Shown here: in pieces, positions 33,507 through 41,402 of the stretch
Layout of the letters: every line of letters begins with the position of its first letter
How positions within the stretch are numbered: the first letter of the stretch is position 1
NCBI GenBank assembly: GCA_016718135.1
Contig: JADKEF010000003.1
Span: 248,001 to 312,000 of the forward strand
Reading direction: 5' to 3'
Length of the DNA stretch: 64,000 nt
From: Acidobacteriota bacterium
GTDB taxonomy: Bacteria; Acidobacteriota; Blastocatellia; Pyrinomonadales; Pyrinomonadaceae
Notes under the pieces: generated by a model
Seen by the model: the letters and a program-made list of their open reading frames with translations, nothing else
The model's database searches: none
What the model was told of the DNA's origin: nothing
Program-made: the position numbers and the translations under genes

Positions 33507-33534
33507 GATATAACAACCAGTTATCTCGTGTCAA
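33507..33534 (-). promoter_or_regulatory. Promoter of the pheA-aroF operon
   Basis: Minus-strand TTGACA (perfect -35) with TATATC 16 bases downstream. Transcription would begin near 33500, giving a leader RNA of about 200 bases that contains the leader peptide and attenuator. Confidence 0.7.
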
Positions 33535-33550
33535 TACGTTTTCAGGCTTC

Positions 33551-35332
33551 TTAGAAAACGTATGTGTTTGCGGCAATCATCGTGTCGGCTATTCGCTGGC
33601 GAGCGGCAATCGTATTCACCGGACCGTTGTTCTTCGTAAATCGCTTCAGGGCAACGAGCAAAGTGCGTCCCTCGTCGCCTTCGGCTATGGCGGCGATGGT
33701 GTTTTTGGCTTTGGCCTCAACACGCTGGATCGCATCGTTGCAGAAGACCGACGCCATGTCGATGTAGCGGCCGGCGGCTTCTTCGCCATTCTTGTCAGCG
33801 TACTTTTTGGCACGCAAAATCGCGGTCTCCATCTGATACGCGTCCATAATGATGTCGGCGCAATTGATCAGTACCTCTTGCTGTTCGCTGAGGCCCATCA
33901 TGTATTTCTGAGCTGCGGTGCCGAGGACCATTAGTGCAGTCTTCTTGGCATTCTGTGCAAGTTTGGTCTCAGCGGCGAGCAGCGACGTATCCTCGTCAAA
34001 GGACATCGTCGGATTGAGGATCTCGTCCTGCAGAGCCTTTGCGGCTTGCAGCAAACCGAGCTTACCTTTCATCGCACGCTTCATCAATTGGCCGGGGATG
34101 AGCATTCGGTTGATCTCGTTCGTGCCCTCAAAAATGCGGTTGATGCGGCTATCGCGGTACGCCTTTTCCGCCGGATAGTCCGCCGAATAGCCGTAGCCGC
34201 CATAGATCTGGACCATCTCGTCGACAACGTAATCGAGTGCCTCGCTGCAAGCGACCTTATTGATCGACGATTCGACGGCGTACTCCTCGATCGACTGCAG
34301 CTTGGTCGCATTGTCCGCTCCGTCACCGATAAGCGAATCGATCATACCGACCGTTCGATACGTGATCGACTCGGCGACCCAAGTGCGGATCGCCATCTCG
34401 GCGAGTTTGTGCTTGATGGCGCCAAACGACGAGATCGGCTTGTTGAACTGATGCCGCTCGTTGGCGTACCTCACAGCTTCATGAATAGCGAGCTTAGCAC
34501 CGCCAGTCACCGACGCACCAAGCTTAAAGCGGCCGACGTTAAGAACATTGAAGGCGATCTTTGCCCCGTCGCCGACATTGCCGATGAGGTTACCGACCGG
34601 AATTTTTGCATCGGACAGAATGACCGCCGTCGTTGATGAAGCCTTGATACCAAGCTTGTGCTCTTCGGCTCCCGGCTGGCAGTTGTCGCTGCGGGGAACT
34701 AGAAAGCAGGAGAATTTTTCCTTCTCGCCATCGACCTTGGCAAACACGATATACACGTCGGCAAAACCGCCGTTCGTGATCCACATCTTCTCACCATTGA
34801 GCAGCCATGTCTGACCATCTTCGCTCAGCTTGGCTATGCATTTCGCCCCGAGAGCGTCGGAGCCGGAACTAGATTCCGTCAGGCAGTACGCAGAGACCGC
34901 CTCACCCGAGATGATCTTTGGTATCCACGCTTGTTTGAGCTCCTCCGAGCCCCAATAGAGAATCGGCAGCAAACCGATCGAGGTCTGAGCACCGTATGTC
35001 GAACCAAAACCACTACCGCGACCGACCATCTCGGCAATGATGCAGCCTGAGGTCTGATCTAGCGCCATGCCGCCGTATTCCTCAGGAATGTTAGCTCCGA
35101 GCAGCCCAAGTTCGCCAGCCTTTCTCAAAAGGCCGCGTCCGACTTCGTAATCGTGTTCCTCAAGAGCAGGCAGGCTCGGCACGACCTCGTTGTCGATGTA
35201 CTCTCGACAAGTGTCGCCGATCATCTTGTGCTCGTCAGTAAAATCCTCCGGCGTAAAAACCTCAGCCGACGTCGAATCAGCGATCAAAAACTCGCCGCCT
35301 TTTACATATTCTTTTTCCATTTGTGGTTCCAT
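33551..35332 (-). CDS. Acyl-CoA dehydrogenase
   Basis: A 593-residue FAD enzyme for the first step of beta-oxidation. AGGAG six bases before ATG 35332 supports the start. The N-terminal helical domain (FTDEHKMIGDTCREYI, GLLGANIPEEYGGM), FAD-binding beta-domain (AYCLTESSSGSDALGAK, WLLNGEKMWITNGGFAD) and C-terminal helical domain (RHQFNKPISSFGAIKHKLAE, the QIYGGYGYSADYPAEKAYRD and RIFEGTNEINRMLI motifs) are all present. The extra C-terminal domain of about 180 residues is like VLCAD and Bacillus FadE-type enzymes, which prefer long-chain substrates. It lies downstream of the thiolase on the same strand across a family A repeat. Confidence 0.93.
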   Translation of the reverse strand: MEPQMEKEYVKGGEFLIADSTSAEVFTPEDFTDEHKMIGDTCREYIDNEVVPSLPALEEHDYEVGRGLLRKAGELGLLGANIPEEYGGMALDQTSGCIIAEMVGRGSGFGSTYGAQTSIGLLPILYWGSEELKQAWIPKIISGEAVSAYCLTESSSGSDALGAKCIAKLSEDGQTWLLNGEKMWITNGGFADVYIVFAKVDGEKEKFSCFLVPRSDNCQPGAEEHKLGIKASSTTAVILSDAKIPVGNLIGNVGDGAKIAFNVLNVGRFKLGASVTGGAKLAIHEAVRYANERHQFNKPISSFGAIKHKLAEMAIRTWVAESITYRTVGMIDSLIGDGADNATKLQSIEEYAVESSINKVACSEALDYVVDEMVQIYGGYGYSADYPAEKAYRDSRINRIFEGTNEINRMLIPGQLMKRAMKGKLGLLQAAKALQDEILNPTMSFDEDTSLLAAETKLAQNAKKTALMVLGTAAQKYMMGLSEQQEVLINCADIIMDAYQMETAILRAKKYADKNGEEAAGRYIDMASVFCNDAIQRVEAKAKNTIAAIAEGDEGRTLLVALKRFTKNNGPVNTIAARQRIADTMIAANTYVF

Positions 35333-35348
35333 ATTCTGCTCCTAATCA

Positions 35349-35444
35349 TTTTTAACGCAGAGGCCGCGGTGTTCGCAGAGATAATACCTCTCCTTTTTTT
35401 CTTACTGACTTCCTCCGCGTTCTCTGCGATCTCCGCGTTAAAAT
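35349..35444. repeat. Inverted repeat, family A (copy 3)
   Basis: The left arm TTTTAACGCAGAGGCCGCGG (from 35349) and right arm ending TCTCCGCGTTAAAA (to 35444) are complementary over about 30 bases with a T-rich centre of about 30. It occupies almost the whole gap between the thiolase and acyl-CoA dehydrogenase genes. It shares AACGCAGAGGCCGC with copies 2 and 5. Confidence 0.8.
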
Positions 35445-35446
35445 CC

Positions 35447-36625
<1,179 letters not shown>

Positions 36626-36629
36626 AATT

Positions 36630-37886
36630 TTATTTACCCTGCTTATAAATTTTCCCGTTTCGCATCACGAATACAACGTCTTTTACAGTTTCGATCTTTT
36701 CGAGCGGATTATCGCGGACGGCTATGATATCTGCCCGATAGCCCGGTTTCAGCCAACCTCTGTTTCGCTCAATGCCAAGTAGCCGCGCCGCATTTGTCGT
36801 CAATGTCTGCAGGATCACGAGATTTGGTATGCCGGTCATCTTCCATTCGTCGACCGTATCGATCGAGACCTTGCCGCGTGGAAATTCCAACGTGTTGTAG
36901 ATCACATCCGGCCCCCAAACCATCATTACACCAGCCTTATGAGCACGACGCACCGGATCAATAAACCATCTCTCGTTTGTCTCCCTGTTACCACCCGGCG
37001 TACCACTCAAAACCGCATCGCGTTCAGTGAACGGGATCGGGACGATCGCCACTTTGTTCTGCTTAGCGATAGCTAGTGCTTCGTCGGTGATCGCGACCGC
37101 GTGCTCGATCGAATCCACTCCGGCTTTTGCCGCGTTGAGAGCACCCGCTGCGGTCCATGCGTGAGCAGCCAGTTTCGCCCCGGCCGCATGAGCCTCTTCG
37201 ATCGCAAACTTGATGTCATCCACCGAGTAAATGTATCGCTGATCGTCGATAACGAGTTTTATAACGGTCGCACCATAATGCAGATTCTGGCGGATCGCTT
37301 TCTTCATCTCATCGCGGGTGTCCGCGAAGAGATATTCCGGCTCGGCCAGATTCTGCTTGTCGGGCTGAAGAGCAAACTGCCCTCCGTATGGAGCTATGAT
37401 ACGTCCAGCAGTAATGAAAGTCGGCCCGTCGATCTCGCCGCTGTTGATCATCTTGCGGACTTCGACGCACGCATAATTGCCTTCGTTGCCGATGTCACGC
37501 ACCGCGGTGAAGCCATACTCAAGCATCGACTTCGCATTGACCGCACCCTGGATCGCGCGTTTCGCATTCGAATCCAGCAGTGTCGTGAAATAGTATCGAC
37601 CGCCATCGCGTTTGTGCTGTGTATTCATACACAAGTGTGCGTGCGCGTCCATCATTCCCGGTATGACGGTTTCTCTCGACAGATCAACGACAGTCGCTCC
37701 TGGAGGAATGGCGACGTTAGCACCGATCGCTTTAATATCTTGACCCTCGATCAAGATGATCTGGTTCGAGGCAACGGTGCCCGTCTCAGGGTCAACGATG
37801 CGGCCGGCCCGTATTGCAGTGACCTGAGCATTCGACACGCCGACTGCTATCAGCACAAATAGAACCGCGATGATTCCTTTTTTCAT
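36630..37886 (-). CDS. Exported amidohydrolase (Xaa-Pro dipeptidase-like)
   Basis: The product has 418 residues from ATG 37886, with a signal peptide (KKGIIAVLFVLIAVGVSNAQ); the preceding in-frame TTG is less likely. It is a TIM-barrel amidohydrolase: HxH in GMMDAHAHLCMN, Lys in ATVIKLVID, His in KLAAHAWTAAG and SIEHAVAITD, and Asp in VWGPDVIYN. The C-terminal GWLKPGYRADIIAVRDNPLE closes the beta-sandwich. It is similar in type to the exported amidohydrolase at 6.7-8.0 kb. Why it is tied to a thiolase gene is unclear; co-transcription may be incidental. Confidence 0.9.
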   Translation of the reverse strand: MKKGIIAVLFVLIAVGVSNAQVTAIRAGRIVDPETGTVASNQIILIEGQDIKAIGANVAIPPGATVVDLSRETVIPGMMDAHAHLCMNTQHKRDGGRYYFTTLLDSNAKRAIQGAVNAKSMLEYGFTAVRDIGNEGNYACVEVRKMINSGEIDGPTFITAGRIIAPYGGQFALQPDKQNLAEPEYLFADTRDEMKKAIRQNLHYGATVIKLVIDDQRYIYSVDDIKFAIEEAHAAGAKLAAHAWTAAGALNAAKAGVDSIEHAVAITDEALAIAKQNKVAIVPIPFTERDAVLSGTPGGNRETNERWFIDPVRRAHKAGVMMVWGPDVIYNTLEFPRGKVSIDTVDEWKMTGIPNLVILQTLTTNAARLLGIERNRGWLKPGYRADIIAVRDNPLEKIETVKDVVFVMRNGKIYKQGK

Positions 37887-37891
37887 ATTCT

Positions 37892-38413
37892 TCAAACCCC
37901 CAGTTCCGCCCGACGTTTTATTACCCTCAACATCTCCATTCTTATCAAACCGCTAAACGGCTGGACAAAAGTCCAGTAAAATCCAAAGCTCCGGCGGCTG
38001 CTTTCGTCGAGGCATTTGATGCGGGTTTCGGTTGTTAGCCGGGTGTTTTCGCCGTCTCGATCCAGCGAAAAGTTCCACACCGCCTTTGCATAGCCGCTCT
38101 TGTCGAACGCCTTAAAATTGTCCGCGTTCACATCCTGCAGATCGCCCCACGGCGTCCAGAATCTCCCCGCCAGGCCGATCAGCAGTTCGCTTGCGGGCCG
38201 CTCGCCGAGGATGCGGAATTTGGAGTAGCTCAAATTGCGAAGCGTCAAAGCATCCGCCGACATACCTCGAAGCGTGAGCAGCATCCGCACTATCCACGAT
38301 TCGCCAAAATTCGCCGTCTGAGCCGCTTCGATCACCGTCGCTGCATCAGCGTGGATCGCTATCGAGTGCTTTTCCTCAAAACCGTATTCGGCCAAGAATT
38401 CGTCTATCAGCAT
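37892..38413 (-). CDS. Hypothetical protein, possibly SRPBCC (START-like) fold
   Basis: The product has 173 residues from ATG 38413; the longer frame's first residues are translated repeat B. The pattern HSIAIHADAATVIEAAQTAN, then long helix, then GRFWTPWGDLQ, YAKAVWNFSLDRDGENTRLT followed by TETRIKCLDESS and a terminal helix FSGLIRMEMLRVIKRRAE, resembles the SRPBCC/polyketide-cyclase fold that encloses hydrophobic ligands. No ligand is predicted. It ends five bases before the amidohydrolase start. Confidence 0.7.
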   Translation of the reverse strand: MLIDEFLAEYGFEEKHSIAIHADAATVIEAAQTANFGESWIVRMLLTLRGMSADALTLRNLSYSKFRILGERPASELLIGLAGRFWTPWGDLQDVNADNFKAFDKSGYAKAVWNFSLDRDGENTRLTTETRIKCLDESSRRSFGFYWTFVQPFSGLIRMEMLRVIKRRAELGV

Positions 38414-38423
38414 CAGATTTTTT

Positions 38424-38486
38424 GCCACGAATGTCACGAATTGCACGAATTAACAACCCATTCGTGTTATTCGTGTTATTCGTGGC
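38424..38486. repeat. Inverted repeat, family B (copy 1)
   Basis: Arms 38424-38450 and 38460-38486, each 27 bases, carry GCCACGAAT and repeated CACGAAT units, about 85% complementary, around a 9-base centre. They sit between the ybaK-like gene and the SRPBCC-like gene. A second copy is at 61441-61517. Confidence 0.85.
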
Positions 38487-38493
38487 TAAACTC

Positions 38494-38973
38494 CTAATTC
38501 TCAATCCCAACCTCAACTTCCTCGATATCCAAAACTACCTTCAAAACCTCTGGCTCGATCTCGACCAAAAAGCCTCGCTTGCCGCCGTTGATGTGGATCT
38601 TCTCTAGTTCAAATATCGTCGATTCAACATAAACAGGCATCGCGGTCCGAGTGCCAAATGGCGACGTTCCGCCGACGAGGTAGCCTGTGTGTTTAGATGC
38701 ACGCTCGGGCGTTGCCGCCGCGACGCTCTTGACGCCGATATGGCGGGCAAGGTTCTTTGCCGAAACCTGTAGGTTGCCGTGCATCAGCACAACGATTGGC
38801 TTTTTCTCGTTCGTTTCAAATATCAAAGTCTTAACGACCGCGTGCTCATCCAAGCCTAGTTGTTTAGCCGATTCGCCGGTGCCGCCCTTTTCGACATAAT
38901 CGTACAGGTGAGGCACAAACTCGACTTTTTTGTCTCTCAAATATCGAACCGCCTGTGTGATCGGATGATCCAT
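38494..38973 (-). CDS. ybaK: YbaK/EbsC-type aminoacyl-tRNA deacylase
   Basis: The product has 159 residues from ATG 38973. The frame upstream is translated repeat C and is rejected. Family features are MDHPITQAVRYLRDKKVEFV, KQLGLDEHAVVKTLIFETNE, VVLMHGNLQVSAKNLARHIG, the Lys and glycine-rich KHTGYLVGGTSPFGTRTAMP and INGGKRGFLVEI. Such proteins hydrolyse mischarged Cys-tRNA(Pro). It is monocistronic or follows tag across repeat C. Confidence 0.92.
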   Translation of the reverse strand: MDHPITQAVRYLRDKKVEFVPHLYDYVEKGGTGESAKQLGLDEHAVVKTLIFETNEKKPIVVLMHGNLQVSAKNLARHIGVKSVAAATPERASKHTGYLVGGTSPFGTRTAMPVYVESTIFELEKIHINGGKRGFLVEIEPEVLKVVLDIEEVEVGIEN

Positions 38974-38980
38974 AAGAGAT

Positions 38981-39064
38981 TTGCCCGCGAAACACGCGAA
39001 ACATACGAAATAACACGTCCACCTCAATTGACTTTTCGCGTCTTTTCGCGTGTTTCGCGGGCAA
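38981..39064. repeat. Inverted repeat, family C (complete copy), overlapping the tag 3' end
   Basis: The left arm 38981-39011 (TTGCCCGCGAAACACGCGAA and on) and right arm 39033-39064 (ending CGCGTGTTTCGCGGGCAAC) are almost perfectly complementary over 20 bases. The right arm encodes the last 13 residues and stop of tag. The left arm ends eight bases before the ybaK start codon. Confidence 0.85.
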
Positions 39065-39614
39065 CATCTTTGTACCGAAAACATGACGTTAGATGGTCGT
39101 TCACCATCCCGGTCGCCTGCATGAAGGCGTACATAATGGTCGAGCCGACGAAGTTGAAGCCGCGTTTCTTGAGATCTTTCGATATCGCGTCCGAGATCTC
39201 CGTCTTAGCCGGAACGTCACTGTGGCTTTTCAGTTTATTATCAAGCGGTTTGCCGCCGACAAAGCCCCAGATGTACTTATCAAACGAGCCAAACTCATTC
39301 TGAACCGCCAAGAAGGCCTTCGCGTTTCTGACCGCCGAGGCTATTTTCAAGCGGTTGCGGATGATTCCGTCATTAAGCAATAGCTTAGCCTGCCGTGCCT
39401 CACTATACTTCGCCACCTTTGCCGCATCAAAATTATCAAATGCCAGCCGGTATGCCTCGCGTTTTCGCAATATCGTGTCCCACGACAAACCGGCCTGCGC
39501 ACCTTCTAAGATCAGAAACTCAAAAAACGTCCTGTCATCATGGACCGGAACACCCCACTCGGTGTCGTGGTACGGGATATTTAGCTCATTCGATGCCCAG
39601 GTACAGCGTTTCAT
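39024..39614 (-). CDS. tag: DNA-3-methyladenine glycosylase I
   Basis: A 196-residue base-excision repair enzyme that removes 3-methyladenine. The zinc ligands typical of Tag are visible: Cys4 (MKRCTW), His16 (YHDTEWG), His174 and Cys178 (MVNDHLTSCFRY). Other motifs are FFEFLILEGAQAGLSWDTIL, AYRLAFDNFD, GGKPLDN and LKKRGFNFVGSTIMYAFMQA. The last 13 residues (VARETREKTRKVN) and the stop are encoded by the right arm of repeat C, lying just beyond the last zinc ligand, so the core enzyme is complete. Confidence 0.94.
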   Translation of the reverse strand: MKRCTWASNELNIPYHDTEWGVPVHDDRTFFEFLILEGAQAGLSWDTILRKREAYRLAFDNFDAAKVAKYSEARQAKLLLNDGIIRNRLKIASAVRNAKAFLAVQNEFGSFDKYIWGFVGGKPLDNKLKSHSDVPAKTEISDAISKDLKKRGFNFVGSTIMYAFMQATGMVNDHLTSCFRYKDVARETREKTRKVN

Positions 39615-39638
39615 ACACTCTTCACGTACGTTTCAAAA

Positions 39639-40313
39639 CTAAGAAACATACCTCTCTATCAATTCCTGCGGCCGCATCTGCGTAAAATCCGCGTGAGCTT
39701 CGACGACCGAGTCCAGTTTCAAAATATCTTCGGCCGAATTGACTGTCGTGATACCGATCGAGACCATTCCGGCCCGATGTGCCGCCTCGAATCCTCCGAT
39801 TGCATCTTCGAAAACGATGCAGTTCTTCGGCTCGACGCCGAGTTTCGCGGCCGATACCAAGAACATCGCAGGGTCGGGCTTACCGACCTTCACATCGGTC
39901 GCCGTCGTTACCGCTCCGAAAAACCTTCGCAGATCGAGGCCGTCGAGGATGAACTCCATATTCGGGTTCGACGCGGCGGTCGCGACCGCCATTTTGATCC
40001 CAAGACTCTGAGCCTCGGTCAAAAATTCAACCAGACCATCGACCGGTTTACGGATCGGCAAATAGGCGTCGCGATAGAGAATTTCCTTTCGCTTCGCCAG
40101 TTCCGTGATCCGATCCTCGGAAATCTCGCCAAAAACTGTCGGCAATATTTCGCGATTCGTCTTACCGGCGGTCGCGACTAGAAATTTATAAGCGTCCATC
40201 TCGACGCCGTTCTCTTCGAGCAACTTCGCCCACGCCTCGGTGTGGACGTGCATGTTGTCAACGAGCGTTCCGTCCATGTCAAAAATGAACGCCCTGCTAT
40301 TAAATTCGACCAT
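39639..40313 (-). CDS. HAD-superfamily phosphatase/phosphomutase (beta-phosphoglucomutase-like)
   Basis: The product has 224 residues from ATG 40313, whose A overlaps the stop of the upstream gene (TGATG), implying translational coupling. Motif I is FIFDMDGTLVDNM (nucleophile Asp and acid/base Asp), motif II AVATAASN, motif III in KVGKPDPAMF, and motif IV CIVFEDAIGGFEAAHRAGM. A helical cap domain lies between. The class is subfamily IA, as in beta-phosphoglucomutase and sugar-phosphate phosphatases. Substrate not predictable. Confidence 0.9.
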   Translation of the reverse strand: MVEFNSRAFIFDMDGTLVDNMHVHTEAWAKLLEENGVEMDAYKFLVATAGKTNREILPTVFGEISEDRITELAKRKEILYRDAYLPIRKPVDGLVEFLTEAQSLGIKMAVATAASNPNMEFILDGLDLRRFFGAVTTATDVKVGKPDPAMFLVSAAKLGVEPKNCIVFEDAIGGFEAAHRAGMVSIGITTVNSAEDILKLDSVVEAHADFTQMRPQELIERYVS

Positions 40314-40789
40314 CAACGTTTTTTCGAGATGTACAGCGTCTTTTCGATCAACGCGTGTACCACGCCCGCCTTGTCCTTCAATTCTAACTCGTAGATCCGG
40401 TCGATCGACTTCTCCGTCTCCGCCAATCGCTTGATCTCGTCGATCTCTTCCTGCGTCAAGACAAAATCGCAATAGAGCGTGTCCTTGCCCGGCCGTTTGA
40501 ATCTGATCTTCGCCGCCTTATCCCAGATCACATATTCCGGGCCAAGGATGTGGATCAGCATCAACATGTAGATCGGATCGACGCTGGCGTAAATGCTGCC
40601 GCCATAGATCGTGCCGACGTAATTCTTTGTTCGCCACGACAACGGCAATCGAACCCGAACCTCGCGAAAATCATCCGCGATATAAGCCACCCGCCCGCCG
40701 GTCCCGCGATATGCCGGAAAAAAATTGAACAACCAACGAAAGCGGCGGCTTTTGAAACTCTCGGCCATACGACTAAGCCGGAAAGCCAT
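40313..40789 (-). CDS. DUF4442 hotdog-fold protein
   Basis: The product has 158 residues. Features of DUF4442, a hotdog thioesterase-like family, are FRWLFNFFPAYRGTGGRVAY, VRVRLPLSWRTKNYVGTIYG, GSIYASVDPIYMLMLIHILG and AKIRFKRPGKDTLYCDFVL. Such proteins may hydrolyse acyl-CoA thioesters. GGAGG lies three bases before the ATG at 40789; an alternative ATG at 40768 is possible. The gene overlaps the end of the DinB gene by 17 bases. Confidence 0.85.
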   Translation of the reverse strand: MAFRLSRMAESFKSRRFRWLFNFFPAYRGTGGRVAYIADDFREVRVRLPLSWRTKNYVGTIYGGSIYASVDPIYMLMLIHILGPEYVIWDKAAKIRFKRPGKDTLYCDFVLTQEEIDEIKRLAETEKSIDRIYELELKDKAGVVHALIEKTLYISKKR

Positions 40790-41327
40790 CGGCCTCCATC
40801 ACCCGTTTCGCCTGTCGAATATGCCGATTTGTATGCTCGACCAGCACGGTAAATGCGTCGTCGAGCTTGTACGTAAAAACAAAAAGGAACGGCGACGTAA
40901 CAACGGTCTTTTCACGATCGGCTCTGGCACATGCCTCAACCTGTTTATTCACCTCGCCGGTATGTTCGACAAATTGCTGTACGATATCGCCCGCAAGATC
41001 GCTCGGCGGCACTATCCGTTTCGACGGAGCCTTTACCTTCTTCGAGTCCTCGGACACCGCTCTTACAAGAAATCTTCCTCCCCAACCTGTGAGGGGCGAG
41101 ATATTCTCCCAGAAAGAATTCTTCCGTATACCACTCGCGAGTTTTGCAAACTCCGCGTCGAATTCGTGATTGGTCTTAATAATATGATCCAAACACTGAG
41201 CGACGCTCCAGCCTTTTTCAGACGGCTTCCAATTAAGCTGCTCAACCGTCAGCCCGCCAAATGCCGCCGCAGCATCGGTCGCGGCTTCCGTCATTTGCGT
41301 CTGAATACTTCTGATACGCTCGTCCAT
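40773..41327 (-). CDS. DinB family protein
   Basis: A 184-residue four-helix-bundle protein. It has the DinB_2 pattern: LTVEQLNWKPSEKGWSVAQC with LDHIIKTNHEFD (first metal His), and VEHTNRHIRQAKRVMEADGF (the other His pair) at the C-terminus. Members bind divalent metals and some are thiol-dependent transferases. No partner substrate is evident. It is first in a probable operon with DUF4442 and HAD genes. Confidence 0.88.
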   Translation of the reverse strand: MDERIRSIQTQMTEAATDAAAAFGGLTVEQLNWKPSEKGWSVAQCLDHIIKTNHEFDAEFAKLASGIRKNSFWENISPLTGWGGRFLVRAVSEDSKKVKAPSKRIVPPSDLAGDIVQQFVEHTGEVNKQVEACARADREKTVVTSPFLFVFTYKLDDAFTVLVEHTNRHIRQAKRVMEADGFPA

Positions 41328-41339
41328 ATCGCCTTTCCT

Positions 41340-41396
41340 CTTCTTTGCGACTCTGCGTCTTTTCGGAAGATTATTTCCCGCAGAGACGCAAAGAAA
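41340..41396. repeat. Inverted repeat, family A (copy 4)
   Basis: The left arm CTTCTTTGCGACTCTGCGTC and right arm CCCGCAGAGACGCAAAGAAA are close to perfect complements over about 18 bases. They fill the 75-base gap between the fadN-like gene and the DinB gene. Confidence 0.85.
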
Positions 41397-41402
41397 ACAG
41401 TT

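Noticed and set aside
38974..39084. N-terminal extension of YbaK with a Cys/Phe-rich segment
   Set aside because: It is translated repeat C; the family start is at 38973.
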